From the NCBI GenBank assembly GCA_031398695.1, contig JANNNU010000238.1, forward strand, positions 1-18,815: a stretch of 18,815 bases of DNA, in the 5' to 3' direction. The notes beneath the pieces are model-generated. The model ran no database searches, was not told the DNA's origin, and saw only the letters and a program-made list of their open reading frames with translations. The position numbers were made by a program, and so were the translations under genes. Source of the stretch: JAIYDJ01 sp031398695. GTDB lineage: Bacteria > Pseudomonadota > Alphaproteobacteria > Rhodobacterales > Rhodobacteraceae. Shown here piece after piece: positions 1 through 6,357 of the stretch; positions within the stretch are counted from its first letter, which is position 1; every line of letters starts with the position of its first letter.

Positions 1-1
1 G

Positions 2-31
2 CCCGAGCCGGCACCCGTCGTTTCCGCATGA
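2..31 (+). CDS. C-terminal end of upstream gene, probably accD (partial)
   Basis: An open frame enters from the left edge and reads P-E-P-A-P-V-V-S-A before TGA at 29-31. This stop overlaps the folC start in an ATGA arrangement, which indicates translational coupling. In many Alphaproteobacteria the gene directly before folC is accD (acetyl-CoA carboxylase carboxyltransferase beta subunit), and a Pro/Ala-rich tail is compatible with that. Only nine residues are visible, so the identity rests on known gene order and not on sequence. Confidence 0.5.
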   Translation, partial: PEPAPVVSA

Positions 32-1293
32 CGTCGGACGCCGTTCTGGACCGGATGATGACCTTGCACCCCAAGGTCATCGACCTGACCCTGAACCGGG
101 TGCACCGGTTGCTGGAGTCGTTGGGCAACCCCGAACAGCGCTTGCCCCCCGTGATCCACATCGCCGGCACGAACGGCAAGGGATCGACGCAGGCGATGAT
201 CCGTGCCGGGCTGGAGGCGGGCGGGGCGGCGGTGCACGCCTATACTTCGCCGCATCTGGCGCGGTTTCACGAACGTATCCGGCTGGCAGGCGCGTTGATC
301 AGCGAACCTGCGCTGACCGCGCTGCTGGATGAATGCGTGCGGATGAACGGGCCGGACGAGATCACTTTTTTCGAGATCACCACCTGCGCCGCGCTGCTGG
401 CCTTTGCGCGGGTGCCGGCGGACTGGACGCTGCTGGAAGTGGGCCTTGGCGGCCGTCTGGATGCGACCAACGTTGTCGAGGTGCCGCGCCTGACGATCAT
501 CACGCCGGTGTCGATCGACCACCAGCAGTATCTGGGCGACACGCTGTCCGAGATTGCCGCAGAAAAGGCGGGCATTCTGAAACGCGGCGTGCCGTGCGTC
601 GTCGGCCCGCAGGATCTGGCGGGCCTTGCGGTGATCGAGGCACGGGCGGCGCGACTGGGCGTGCCGTTGCTGGCGCATGGCCAGCACTGGCATGCCTTTG
701 CCGACCGGGGGCGGCTGATCTTTCAGGACGAAACGGGGCTTCTGGACCTGCCGCTGCCCAACCTGCCCGGCCCGCACCAGATCGACAACGCCGGGGCCGC
801 GCTGGCCGCGTTGCGGCATCTGGGCATGGGCGAGGCGGTGTGCGAAGCGGCGGTGACCCGCGCGGAATGGCCCGCGCGGATGCAGCGGCTGCGGGTCGGC
901 CCGTTGGTCGCATCGGCCCCGTCGGTCGAGTTGTGGCTGGACGGCGGGCACAACCCGGCTGGAGGCGCCGCGATCGCGGCGACCCTGGCGGCGATGCCCG
1001 CGCGTGAGACGCATCTGATCTGCGGCATGCTCAACACCAAGGACGTGCGCGGCTACATGCAGCCGCTGGCCGGGCACGCGGTGCGGCTGCATGCCGTGAC
1101 CATCCCGGGCGAGAAGAACACCCTGCCCGCCGAGGTCACGCGCGACGCCGCTCGGTCGGTCGGGCTGGACGCCGTGACGGCCGGTTCGGTCGCCGATGCG
1201 CTGGCCGAGATCGCGGGCACATCGCCGACCGCACGGGTCCTGATCTGCGGATCGCTTTATCTGGCGGGTTCCGTGCTGCGCGAGAACGGCTGA
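28..1293 (+). CDS. folC: Bifunctional dihydrofolate synthase / folylpolyglutamate synthase FolC
   Basis: FolC is a cytosolic ATP-dependent ligase that joins L-glutamate to dihydropteroate and then extends the polyglutamate tail of folates. The 421-residue product has the usual length. The Mur-ligase-type P-loop AGTNGKGST lies at residues 46-54, followed by the family motif YTSPHL at about 72-77 and ERIR just after. LEVGLGGRLDATN (about 136-148) and the EKAGILK segment (about 180) belong to the central ATPase domain. LDGGHNP near residue 306 marks the C-terminal Mur-ligase domain. The ATG at 28 overlaps the preceding stop (ATGA) and fits the family N-terminus. The glycosyltransferase gene starts 4 bases after the stop, so the three probably form one operon. 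Confidence 0.96.
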   Translation: MTSDAVLDRMMTLHPKVIDLTLNRVHRLLESLGNPEQRLPPVIHIAGTNGKGSTQAMIRAGLEAGGAAVHAYTSPHLARFHERIRLAGALISEPALTALLDECVRMNGPDEITFFEITTCAALLAFARVPADWTLLEVGLGGRLDATNVVEVPRLTIITPVSIDHQQYLGDTLSEIAAEKAGILKRGVPCVVGPQDLAGLAVIEARAARLGVPLLAHGQHWHAFADRGRLIFQDETGLLDLPLPNLPGPHQIDNAGAALAALRHLGMGEAVCEAAVTRAEWPARMQRLRVGPLVASAPSVELWLDGGHNPAGGAAIAATLAAMPARETHLICGMLNTKDVRGYMQPLAGHAVRLHAVTIPGEKNTLPAEVTRDAARSVGLDAVTAGSVADALAEIAGTSPTARVLICGSLYLAGSVLRENG

Positions 1294-1297
1294 GACC

Positions 1298-2884
1298 ATG
1301 ATCGGGCGGATCGACACAGTCATCCTGCGGCTGCCTGGTCTGTGGCTCGCGCTGGCGTTGACGCTGCTGGTCGCGATGCCGGGGTTCTTTACCCTGCCCC
1401 CGGTCGACCGCGACGAGGCGCGGTTTGCGCAGGCCTCGGCGCAGATGCTGGCGTCGGGGGACTGGGTCGACATCCGGCTGGGCGACGACACCCGCTACAA
1501 GAAGCCGGTGGGGATCTATTGGGTGCAGGCCGTGGCCGCGGCAGTGACCGGGGCCGAAACCGAGATCTGGGCCTATCGTCTGGTGTCGCTGATGGGGGCG
1601 CTGGTGGCGGTGGGGTTCAACCATGCCACGGCGCGGCTGGTGTTGCCTGCTGGGCCGTCGCTGGTCGCGGCGGTCATGCTGGGGGCGTGCCTGCTGCTGG
1701 GCGGTGAGGCGCGGCTGGCCAAGACCGACGCCGCCCTGCTGGCGGCGATCATGGCGGGGCAATACGTGCTGGCCAAGCTGTGGTTGCCGGGAGGGCGGGG
1801 GCAGCGGCCCGACCTGCCTTTTGGCTGGGCGATGGGGTTCTGGGTGTCGCTGGCGGCGTCGATCCTGATCAAGGGGCCGATCGGGCCGATGGTGGCCGTG
1901 TTCACCATCGCGGGGCTGTGCACGCTGCGGCGGGATACGGCGGTGCTGCGGGCGTTGCGGCCCCTGCCGGGGGTGGCGCTGATGCTGGCGCTGGTGCTGC
2001 CATGGCTGATCGCCATCACGATCCGGTCTGACGGTGCGTTCTGGCAAGCCTCGGTCGGGGCCGACATGCTGGCCAAGATCGGCACGGGGCAGGAAAACCA
2101 CGGCGCGCCGCCGGGCACCTACCTGGCGTTGGTGTGGGTCACGTTCTGGCCGGGGTCGCTGCTGCTGGCGGCCGGATTGCCGGCGCTCTGGCGCGATCGA
2201 GCGACGCCGCTAGTTCAGTTTGCCCTGGTCTGGGCTGTGCCGACCTGGATCGTGTTCGAGCTGACGGCGACCAAGCTGGTGCATTATGTCCTGCCCGCCT
2301 ACCCTGCCCTGGCGCTGGTCGCGGCGCTGGCATTGGCCTCGCGGCCGCGCGTCTGGCTGGCCGGCCTGCTGGGGCTGATGCCGTTCATGGTGCTGGCCGC
2401 GCTGGCCTTTGCGGCGGCGGATCGGGGCTTTGGCTTGCCCGCGACCCTGTGGATCGGTGTCGCAAGTCTGATCTGGACGGTGCCGCTGATCGTGTGGGCC
2501 TATGCGCGGCGGCGGCTGGGGGTGCTGGCAGTGACGCTGGCCATGGGCGGGCTTGCGCTGTCGACCGGGGTGTTCGCGAGCCTCGCGCGCTTTGCGCCGC
2601 TGTGGCCCGCCGTGCCCTTGGCGCAGGTGGTGGCCGAACATCCCGGCTGCGGTGTGCGGGTGGCGGGCTACGGCGAGCCGTCGGTCATCTTTCTGACGCA
2701 GAACCGGGTGCAGTTCGTCGATGCGGCAGAGGCGCTGGCGGGGTTCGATGCGCCGACCTGTCAGGTGATCGCACTGCCCGTCGAAGAGGCGGTGGGCGTT
2801 CAGGCCACCCCGATTGCGCGGATCGACGGGATCAACATTGGCAACGGCAGGCCGGTGTCGCTGCTGGTCTACGTCACGCCCTGA
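1298..2884 (+). CDS. ArnT/PMT-family membrane glycosyltransferase (GT39/GT83-like)
   Basis: This 528-residue polytopic membrane protein belongs to the family of dolichyl-phosphate-mannose protein mannosyltransferases and ArnT (4-amino-4-deoxy-L-arabinose lipid A transferase). Such enzymes move a sugar from a polyprenyl-phosphate carrier to a lipid or protein on the periplasmic face. After the first membrane helix (about 15-32) comes the acidic loop PPVDRDEARFA (D37, D39, E40), which corresponds to the catalytic D/E region of the family. It is followed by YKKPVGIYW (67-75), a motif shared with ArnT-like proteins. About ten further hydrophobic segments follow, then a roughly 100-residue C-terminal soluble part. 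Donor and acceptor cannot be read from sequence, and no arn or O-antigen genes are nearby. The last 11 bases overlap the 3' end of the convergent TetR gene. Confidence 0.85.
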   Translation: MIGRIDTVILRLPGLWLALALTLLVAMPGFFTLPPVDRDEARFAQASAQMLASGDWVDIRLGDDTRYKKPVGIYWVQAVAAAVTGAETEIWAYRLVSLMGALVAVGFNHATARLVLPAGPSLVAAVMLGACLLLGGEARLAKTDAALLAAIMAGQYVLAKLWLPGGRGQRPDLPFGWAMGFWVSLAASILIKGPIGPMVAVFTIAGLCTLRRDTAVLRALRPLPGVALMLALVLPWLIAITIRSDGAFWQASVGADMLAKIGTGQENHGAPPGTYLALVWVTFWPGSLLLAAGLPALWRDRATPLVQFALVWAVPTWIVFELTATKLVHYVLPAYPALALVAALALASRPRVWLAGLLGLMPFMVLAALAFAAADRGFGLPATLWIGVASLIWTVPLIVWAYARRRLGVLAVTLAMGGLALSTGVFASLARFAPLWPAVPLAQVVAEHPGCGVRVAGYGEPSVIFLTQNRVQFVDAAEALAGFDAPTCQVIALPVEEAVGVQATPIARIDGINIGNGRPVSLLVYVTP

Positions 2885-3497
2885 CGCCGTAGCGCGCCAT
2901 GAACATCGCCACCGCGCCTTCGACGGTGCGCGACAGGTCGCGCGGCGTGCAGCATCCCGCTGCGCCAAAGATCAGGCGGTCCTGGATGTCGGCCTTGCAC
3001 AGTTGGGCAAACTGGTCGGCGGCCAGTGCGATGTCGTCTATCGCCAGCTCGTTGCGGTCCACCGCCTTGCGCAGATAGGTCGACAGCCGTTCGCGGATCA
3101 TCAGCGGGCCCGAGTGGTAGAAGTCATGCGCCATCGCCGGAAAATTCTCGGACTCCGCGACGGCGACGCGAAACATCCGTGCGCCGAAATCCGACATCAT
3201 GAAGCCGACGATCCGTTCGGCAGCGAGTTGCAACACCTGCGCGACCGGGGCCGTGTCGTCGATCAGTTCTTCCGCCTCGTCCGCCACGCGGCGACATTCC
3301 GACTTGGCGATCTCCATGAACAGCAATCGCTTGTCGGGAAAATAGCTGTACAGGGTCGCCTTTGACACCCCCGCCTCGCGCGCGATGTCATCGACTGAGG
3401 CGCGCTCGAACCCGTCGCGCAGAAAGATCGCGCGGGCCCCGTCGATCACCTGATCGAATTTGCGTCCGCGGCGGATGGTGTGCGCTGTGGCGTTCAT
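2874..3497 (-). CDS. TetR/AcrR-family transcriptional regulator (AefR-like C-terminal domain)
   Basis: The 207-residue product is a one-domain repressor type. It has an N-terminal helix-turn-helix at about residues 34-56 (SVDDIAREAGVSKATLYSYF), typical of TetR proteins, and a variable ligand-binding domain behind it. The C-terminal half resembles the AefR-like group, often found controlling efflux or membrane-stress genes; this is recalled from family knowledge and not searched. I chose ATG 3497 because it has a strong AGGGGGA ribosome binding site 6-7 bases upstream, although the frame stays open to 3569. That binding site lies inside one arm of a near-perfect inverted repeat (3502-3533). 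The gene follows a small secreted-protein gene on the same strand, 55 bases away. Three identical-class palindromes at 3739-3814 are plausible operators. Confidence 0.9.
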   Translation of the reverse strand: MNATAHTIRRGRKFDQVIDGARAIFLRDGFERASVDDIAREAGVSKATLYSYFPDKRLLFMEIAKSECRRVADEAEELIDDTAPVAQVLQLAAERIVGFMMSDFGARMFRVAVAESENFPAMAHDFYHSGPLMIRERLSTYLRKAVDRNELAIDDIALAADQFAQLCKADIQDRLIFGAAGCCTPRDLSRTVEGAVAMFMARYGVRA

Positions 3498-3501
3498 GGC
3501 A

Positions 3502-3533
3502 GTCCCCCTGGGCTGACCATAGACCAGGGGGAC
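3502..3533 (-). promoter_or_regulatory. Inverted repeat covering the tetR ribosome binding site
   Basis: Arms GTCCCCCTGGGCT (3502-3514) and AGACCAGGGGGAC (3521-3533) pair at 12 of 13 positions, with ten outer pairs perfect and a 6-base centre. On the minus strand the 3' arm carries the AGGGGGA that serves as ribosome binding site for the TetR gene. The repeat could be an operator, an RNA hairpin hiding that site, or a weak attenuator between the two minus-strand genes. There is no T-run after it, so a strong intrinsic terminator is unlikely. Confidence 0.6.
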
Positions 3534-3552
3534 GGCGGGCGGCAAGGCGCGG

Positions 3553-3723
3553 TCAGCCTTGTTGCGCAAGGGTCGCCTCGGTCGCGGCCCCCGAGCTGGA
3601 CGGCGTGACCGGCGCGTCGGTTTGCGGGAAAGTCAGGTCGGGCAGGTCAAAGAGATAGCCGGCGGCAACGCCGGGCGTGGCGAACAGCGCGGCGGCGATC
3701 AGCAGCGGAACGAAACGGGCCAT
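3553..3723 (-). CDS. Small secreted protein of unknown function
   Basis: This is a 56-residue ORF. Residues 1-21 form a typical Sec signal peptide: a short basic N-terminus, a hydrophobic core LLIAAALF, and the small-residue end PGVAA. The predicted mature part is only about 35 residues, starting GYLFDLPDLTFPQT and ending in a Ser/Ala/Thr-rich tail. No cysteine, no lipobox and no known domain is visible. I preferred ATG 3723 over ATG 3735 because GGAG sits about 6 bases before 3723, while the upstream ATG has no ribosome binding site. It is the first gene behind the palindrome-rich promoter region and lies 55 bases before the TetR gene, so co-transcription is likely. No function is proposed. 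It could also be a spurious ORF, but the signal peptide and start signal argue against that. Confidence 0.6.
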   Translation of the reverse strand: MARFVPLLIAAALFATPGVAAGYLFDLPDLTFPQTDAPVTPSSSGAATEATLAQQG

Positions 3724-3738
3724 CGAAGTCTCCATGTA

Positions 3739-3814
3739 TGAACGGTTGAGTTCACTTTCGCAATCTGAACCGAGTCGTTCATTTTTTCAAGCCTAATCTG
3801 AACTTACAGGTTCA
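3739..3814. promoter_or_regulatory. Three TGAAC-N6-GTTCA palindromes (candidate TetR operators)
   Basis: Three 16-bp inverted repeats with identical arms TGAAC/GTTCA and a 6-base centre lie at 3739-3754, 3766-3781 and 3799-3814, with starts 27 and 33 bases apart. Flanks are partly conserved: ATC before copies 2 and 3, and CTTT after copies 1 and 3. On the minus strand a possible promoter, TTGAAA (3785-3790) and CAGATT (3762-3767) with a 17-base spacer, encloses the middle copy. That is the usual arrangement for TetR-type repression of the small-protein/tetR transcript. The palindromes are seen directly; their assignment to the adjacent TetR protein is inference. Confidence 0.65.
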
Positions 3815-3824
3815 CTTTTCGCGA

Positions 3825-3852
3825 TTGCCGTTGGCCGCGGAGCCGCTAGATT
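3825..3852 (+). promoter_or_regulatory. Possible sigma-70 promoter of mbfA
   Basis: TTGCCG (3825-3830) and TAGATT (3847-3852) are spaced 16 bases apart and each match four of six consensus positions. The -10 box runs into the Irr-like palindrome at 3850-3866, so a protein bound there would block initiation. No transcript data support the assignment. Confidence 0.35.
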
Positions 3853-3866
3853 GGAATCATTCCAAT
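3850..3866 (+). promoter_or_regulatory. Irr-box (iron control element) upstream of mbfA
   Basis: ATTGGAATCATTCCAAT is a perfect 17-bp palindrome around a single C. It ends 14 bases before the GTG start of mbfA. Its core, GGAA-N3-TTCC with flanking T and A runs, fits the alphaproteobacterial iron control element (about TTNRGAANNNTTCYNAA) bound by the haem-responsive Fur-family protein Irr. mbfA is an established Irr target in rhizobia and is predicted to be one in Rhodobacterales. Irr would repress mbfA when iron is low and release it when iron is high. Confidence 0.8.
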
Positions 3867-3880
3867 TCGAGGGAACTTCC

Positions 3881-4858
3881 GTGATCCCAGGCCTGTCCAA
3901 CCGCCGCCGCTTTTCCGACCTGTCCGAACAGGAGGTTCTGGCGCTTGCCATTTCGTCCGAAGAGGATGACGCGCAGATCTATCGCAGCTATGCCGAACGG
4001 CTGCGCGCCGACTATGCCGCCACGGCGGCGGTGTTCGACGGGATGGCGACCGAGGAGGACGGTCACCGCCAGCGACTGATCGCGCTGCACAAGGCGCGGT
4101 TCGGCGACATGATACCGCTGATCCGGCGCGAGCATGTGGCGGGGTTCTACGCCCGCCGTCCGGTATGGCTGGCCAAGACGCTGAGCCTCGAGACGATCCG
4201 CGGCGAGGCGCGCGGGATGGAGGCACAGGCGCAGGGTTTCTACCTGCGCGCCGCAGCCCGCACCCGCGACGCCGACACCCGCAAGCTGCTTGGCGATCTG
4301 GCCGCCGCCGAGGCCGGGCACGAGAAATATGCCGAAGGGCTGGAAGCCGCGCATCTGCCCGACGACGCCCGCAGCGCCGAGGATTTCAACGCCAAGCGCC
4401 AATTCATCCTGACCTGGGTGCAGCCCGGCCTTGCAGGCTTGATGGACGGGTCGGTGTCGACGCTGGCCCCGATCTTTGCGACGGCCTTTGCCACGCAGGA
4501 CACCTGGACGACGTTTCTGGTCGGCACGGCGGCGTCGGTCGGGGCGGGGATCTCGATGGGGTTCACCGAGGCCGCGCATGACGACGGGGTGCTGTCGGGA
4601 CGCGGCAGCCCGTGGAAACGGGGGCTGGCCTCGGGCGTGATGACCACGCTGGGCGGGATGGGGCACGCGCTGCCGTATCTGATCACCGATTTCTGGACCG
4701 CGACCATCCTTGCGATGGTGGTGGTGTTCGTCGAGTTGTGGGCGATCGCCTGGATCCAGAACAGGTTCATGGAGACGCCATTCTGGCGCGCCGCGTTGCA
4801 GGTTGTGGTGGGGGGCGCGCTGGTATTTGCGGCGGGGGCACTGATAGGGGGCGGGTGA
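3881..4858 (+). CDS. mbfA: Membrane-bound ferritin-like iron exporter MbfA (erythrin-VIT1 fusion)
   Basis: MbfA exports iron across the inner membrane and protects against iron and peroxide stress. Residues 1-165 form a ferritin-like (erythrin) di-iron helical bundle with SSEEDD (25-30), EEDGH (58-62), EAQAQGFY (114-121) and EAGHEKY (144-150) supplying the expected Glu and His ligands. Residues 175-325 are a VIT1-type membrane domain beginning LTWVQPGLAGLMDGSVSTLAPIFA, with about five hydrophobic helices and MGFTEA. The 325-residue length matches known MbfA proteins. I chose GTG 3881 because GAGGGA lies 6-8 bases upstream. The upstream in-frame TTG at 3851 falls inside the Irr palindrome and would give a poor N-terminus. 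The gene is divergent from the small-protein/TetR pair and appears monocistronic. Confidence 0.92.
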   Translation: MIPGLSNRRRFSDLSEQEVLALAISSEEDDAQIYRSYAERLRADYAATAAVFDGMATEEDGHRQRLIALHKARFGDMIPLIRREHVAGFYARRPVWLAKTLSLETIRGEARGMEAQAQGFYLRAAARTRDADTRKLLGDLAAAEAGHEKYAEGLEAAHLPDDARSAEDFNAKRQFILTWVQPGLAGLMDGSVSTLAPIFATAFATQDTWTTFLVGTAASVGAGISMGFTEAAHDDGVLSGRGSPWKRGLASGVMTTLGGMGHALPYLITDFWTATILAMVVVFVELWAIAWIQNRFMETPFWRAALQVVVGGALVFAAGALIGGG

Positions 4859-4903
4859 GAGGTGTCCCAATAGGGCGGTTCGTCCTGCAATGTGCGCGAC
4901 CAT

Positions 4904-4917
4904 CCCACAGCAGTGGG
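4904..4917 (+). other. Small hairpin in the mbfA / type I secretion convergent gap
   Basis: The 146-base gap between convergent mbfA and the HlyD-type gene holds CCCAC-AGCA-GTGGG, a five-pair stem followed at some distance by CCTTTTC. It could be a weak terminator for mbfA, but the stem is short and the T-run displaced. A second pairing, AGGCGG with CCGCCT across about 15 bases near 4979-5005, is equally weak. I see no other structure or ORF in this gap. Confidence 0.25.
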
Positions 4918-5004
4918 CAGTGGCCTTGCCTTTTCTGACCAAACGGGAAGACGGCGCTTAACTGTGTTTCAAGGGCACAGGCGGGTTTGCAAATGGTTAC
5001 CGCC

Positions 5005-6357
5005 TCAACTCTCGCGGAATGCCCGGGCGAAATAGTCCGTGAACGGCTTGATCAGATAGGCCATCGGGGTGCGCGCGCCGGTTTGGATGAACGCCTCGAC
5101 CGGCATTCCCGGCACCAGCGTGACGTCGCCCAGTTTCGCAAGCTGGCCGTCGTCAAGCATGATTTCGGCACGATAGTAGGTGGCTTGCGTCCGTTGGTCG
5201 GTAAAGGCATCGGCGGACACCAGCACCACATGGCCGGACAGTTCGGGGGTGGTGCGGGCCAAGAAGGCGGTGAACACCAGGCGAACGGGCTGACCCACAT
5301 GCACCTCGTCGATGTGGATCGGCTGCACCTGGGTGGCGATCACCAGCGGGCGGTCCTGCGGGATCAGATACAGGACCGGATCGGCAGGCCGGATCACCGA
5401 CCGGGGCGTGGTAACGGCGAGCCCCAGCACGATGCCCGACACCGGCGCGCGGATGTCCAGCCGGGCGATGCGTTCGACCAGTGCACGGCGGCGTTCGGCC
5501 AGTTCCAGCGTTTGCGGTCCCAGATCGCGCAGCTGGGTGCTCGATTCTTCGCGGCGGGCCGCCGCGAGGCGCAGGATCTCAAGCTCCACCTCGGTGCCGC
5601 GGCCTTCGGCCTGGGCGCGCGTCGCGGCGAGTTCCGCCATCCGCCCGGTGAGCGAGGCAGCTTCGCGTTGCAGGTCCATCACCCGGCTGGACTGTGCGAG
5701 CCCCTTGGCCAGCAACGATTGCTGGCTGGTCGTTTCTGCCGCGATCAGCGCCAGCTGTTGCGACAGCGCCGCCTTTTGCGCATCAAGGCCGTCGATCTGT
5801 GCGGCGGTCTGTTCCAGACGGCGCTGCAGCTGCTCGGTCTGCTTTGCCACCGTCTCGCGGCGGGCGAGAAACAGGCGGCCCTGGCCGTCGATCTGGTCGG
5901 CCACGTCCGCGCGCGTCGTGGCCAGCGTCACGAGGTCGGGCGGGAAGGTGACGCTGTCGGCGCCGTCGCGTTCAGCCGCCAGACGGGCGCTGCGGGCAAG
6001 CGTTTCGTAAAGCTGGCCTTCGACGATGGTCAGCTCCGAGGTCAGCAGGCTGCCGTCGAGCCGCAGCAGCAGGTCGCCCGCCTGCACAGTTTGGCCTTCC
6101 TGCACGGCGATCTCGGCGACCACACCGCCGTCGAGGTGCTGGACGATCTGGCGGTTCTGCTCCACCTCGATCTGTCCGGGGCTGATGATCGCGCCCGAGA
6201 TCGAGGTGAAGAAACCCCAGCCGCCAAACCCCGCGACGAGCGCGATCAGGGTCAGAAACCCGGTCCACAGCGGGCGCGCGGCGGACCAGCCGGTGGGGCC
6301 AGCGGGTGGCACGGCAGGTTTGCGCGCAGGCGTGGCGGCCGGTTTTTCGGCGGTCAT
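5005..6357 (-). CDS. HlyD/PrtE-family type I secretion membrane fusion protein
   Basis: This is the periplasmic adaptor of a type I secretion system, linking the inner-membrane ABC exporter to a TolC-like outer-membrane channel. The 450-residue protein has a short Pro/Ala-rich cytoplasmic N-terminus and one membrane helix at about 31-52. A lipoyl-like half-motif follows at about 60-100 (SPGQIEVEQNRQIVQHLDGG, then VQEGQTVQAGDLLLRLDGS). A long Ala/Glu/Gln-rich coiled coil spans about 105-300, and then come RLDIRAPVSGIV and a C-terminal beta-barrel region. ATG 6357 overlaps the stop of the upstream ABC gene as ATGA and has GGAGG 7-8 bases upstream, so an in-frame start at 6483 is rejected. Co-translation with the ABC subunit is expected. 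Confidence 0.92.
   Translation of the reverse strand: MTAEKPAATPARKPAVPPAGPTGWSAARPLWTGFLTLIALVAGFGGWGFFTSISGAIISPGQIEVEQNRQIVQHLDGGVVAEIAVQEGQTVQAGDLLLRLDGSLLTSELTIVEGQLYETLARSARLAAERDGADSVTFPPDLVTLATTRADVADQIDGQGRLFLARRETVAKQTEQLQRRLEQTAAQIDGLDAQKAALSQQLALIAAETTSQQSLLAKGLAQSSRVMDLQREAASLTGRMAELAATRAQAEGRGTEVELEILRLAAARREESSTQLRDLGPQTLELAERRRALVERIARLDIRAPVSGIVLGLAVTTPRSVIRPADPVLYLIPQDRPLVIATQVQPIHIDEVHVGQPVRLVFTAFLARTTPELSGHVVLVSADAFTDQRTQATYYRAEIMLDDGQLAKLGDVTLVPGMPVEAFIQTGARTPMAYLIKPFTDYFARAFRES

Noticed and set aside
1136..2101. A 321-codon minus-strand ORF under folC and the glycosyltransferase
   Set aside because: Arg/Pro/Gln/His-rich shadow of two real plus-strand genes.
3851..3880. 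TTG start for mbfA at 3851
   Set aside because: It would place the Irr palindrome inside the coding region, and the GTG at 3881 has a proper ribosome binding site.
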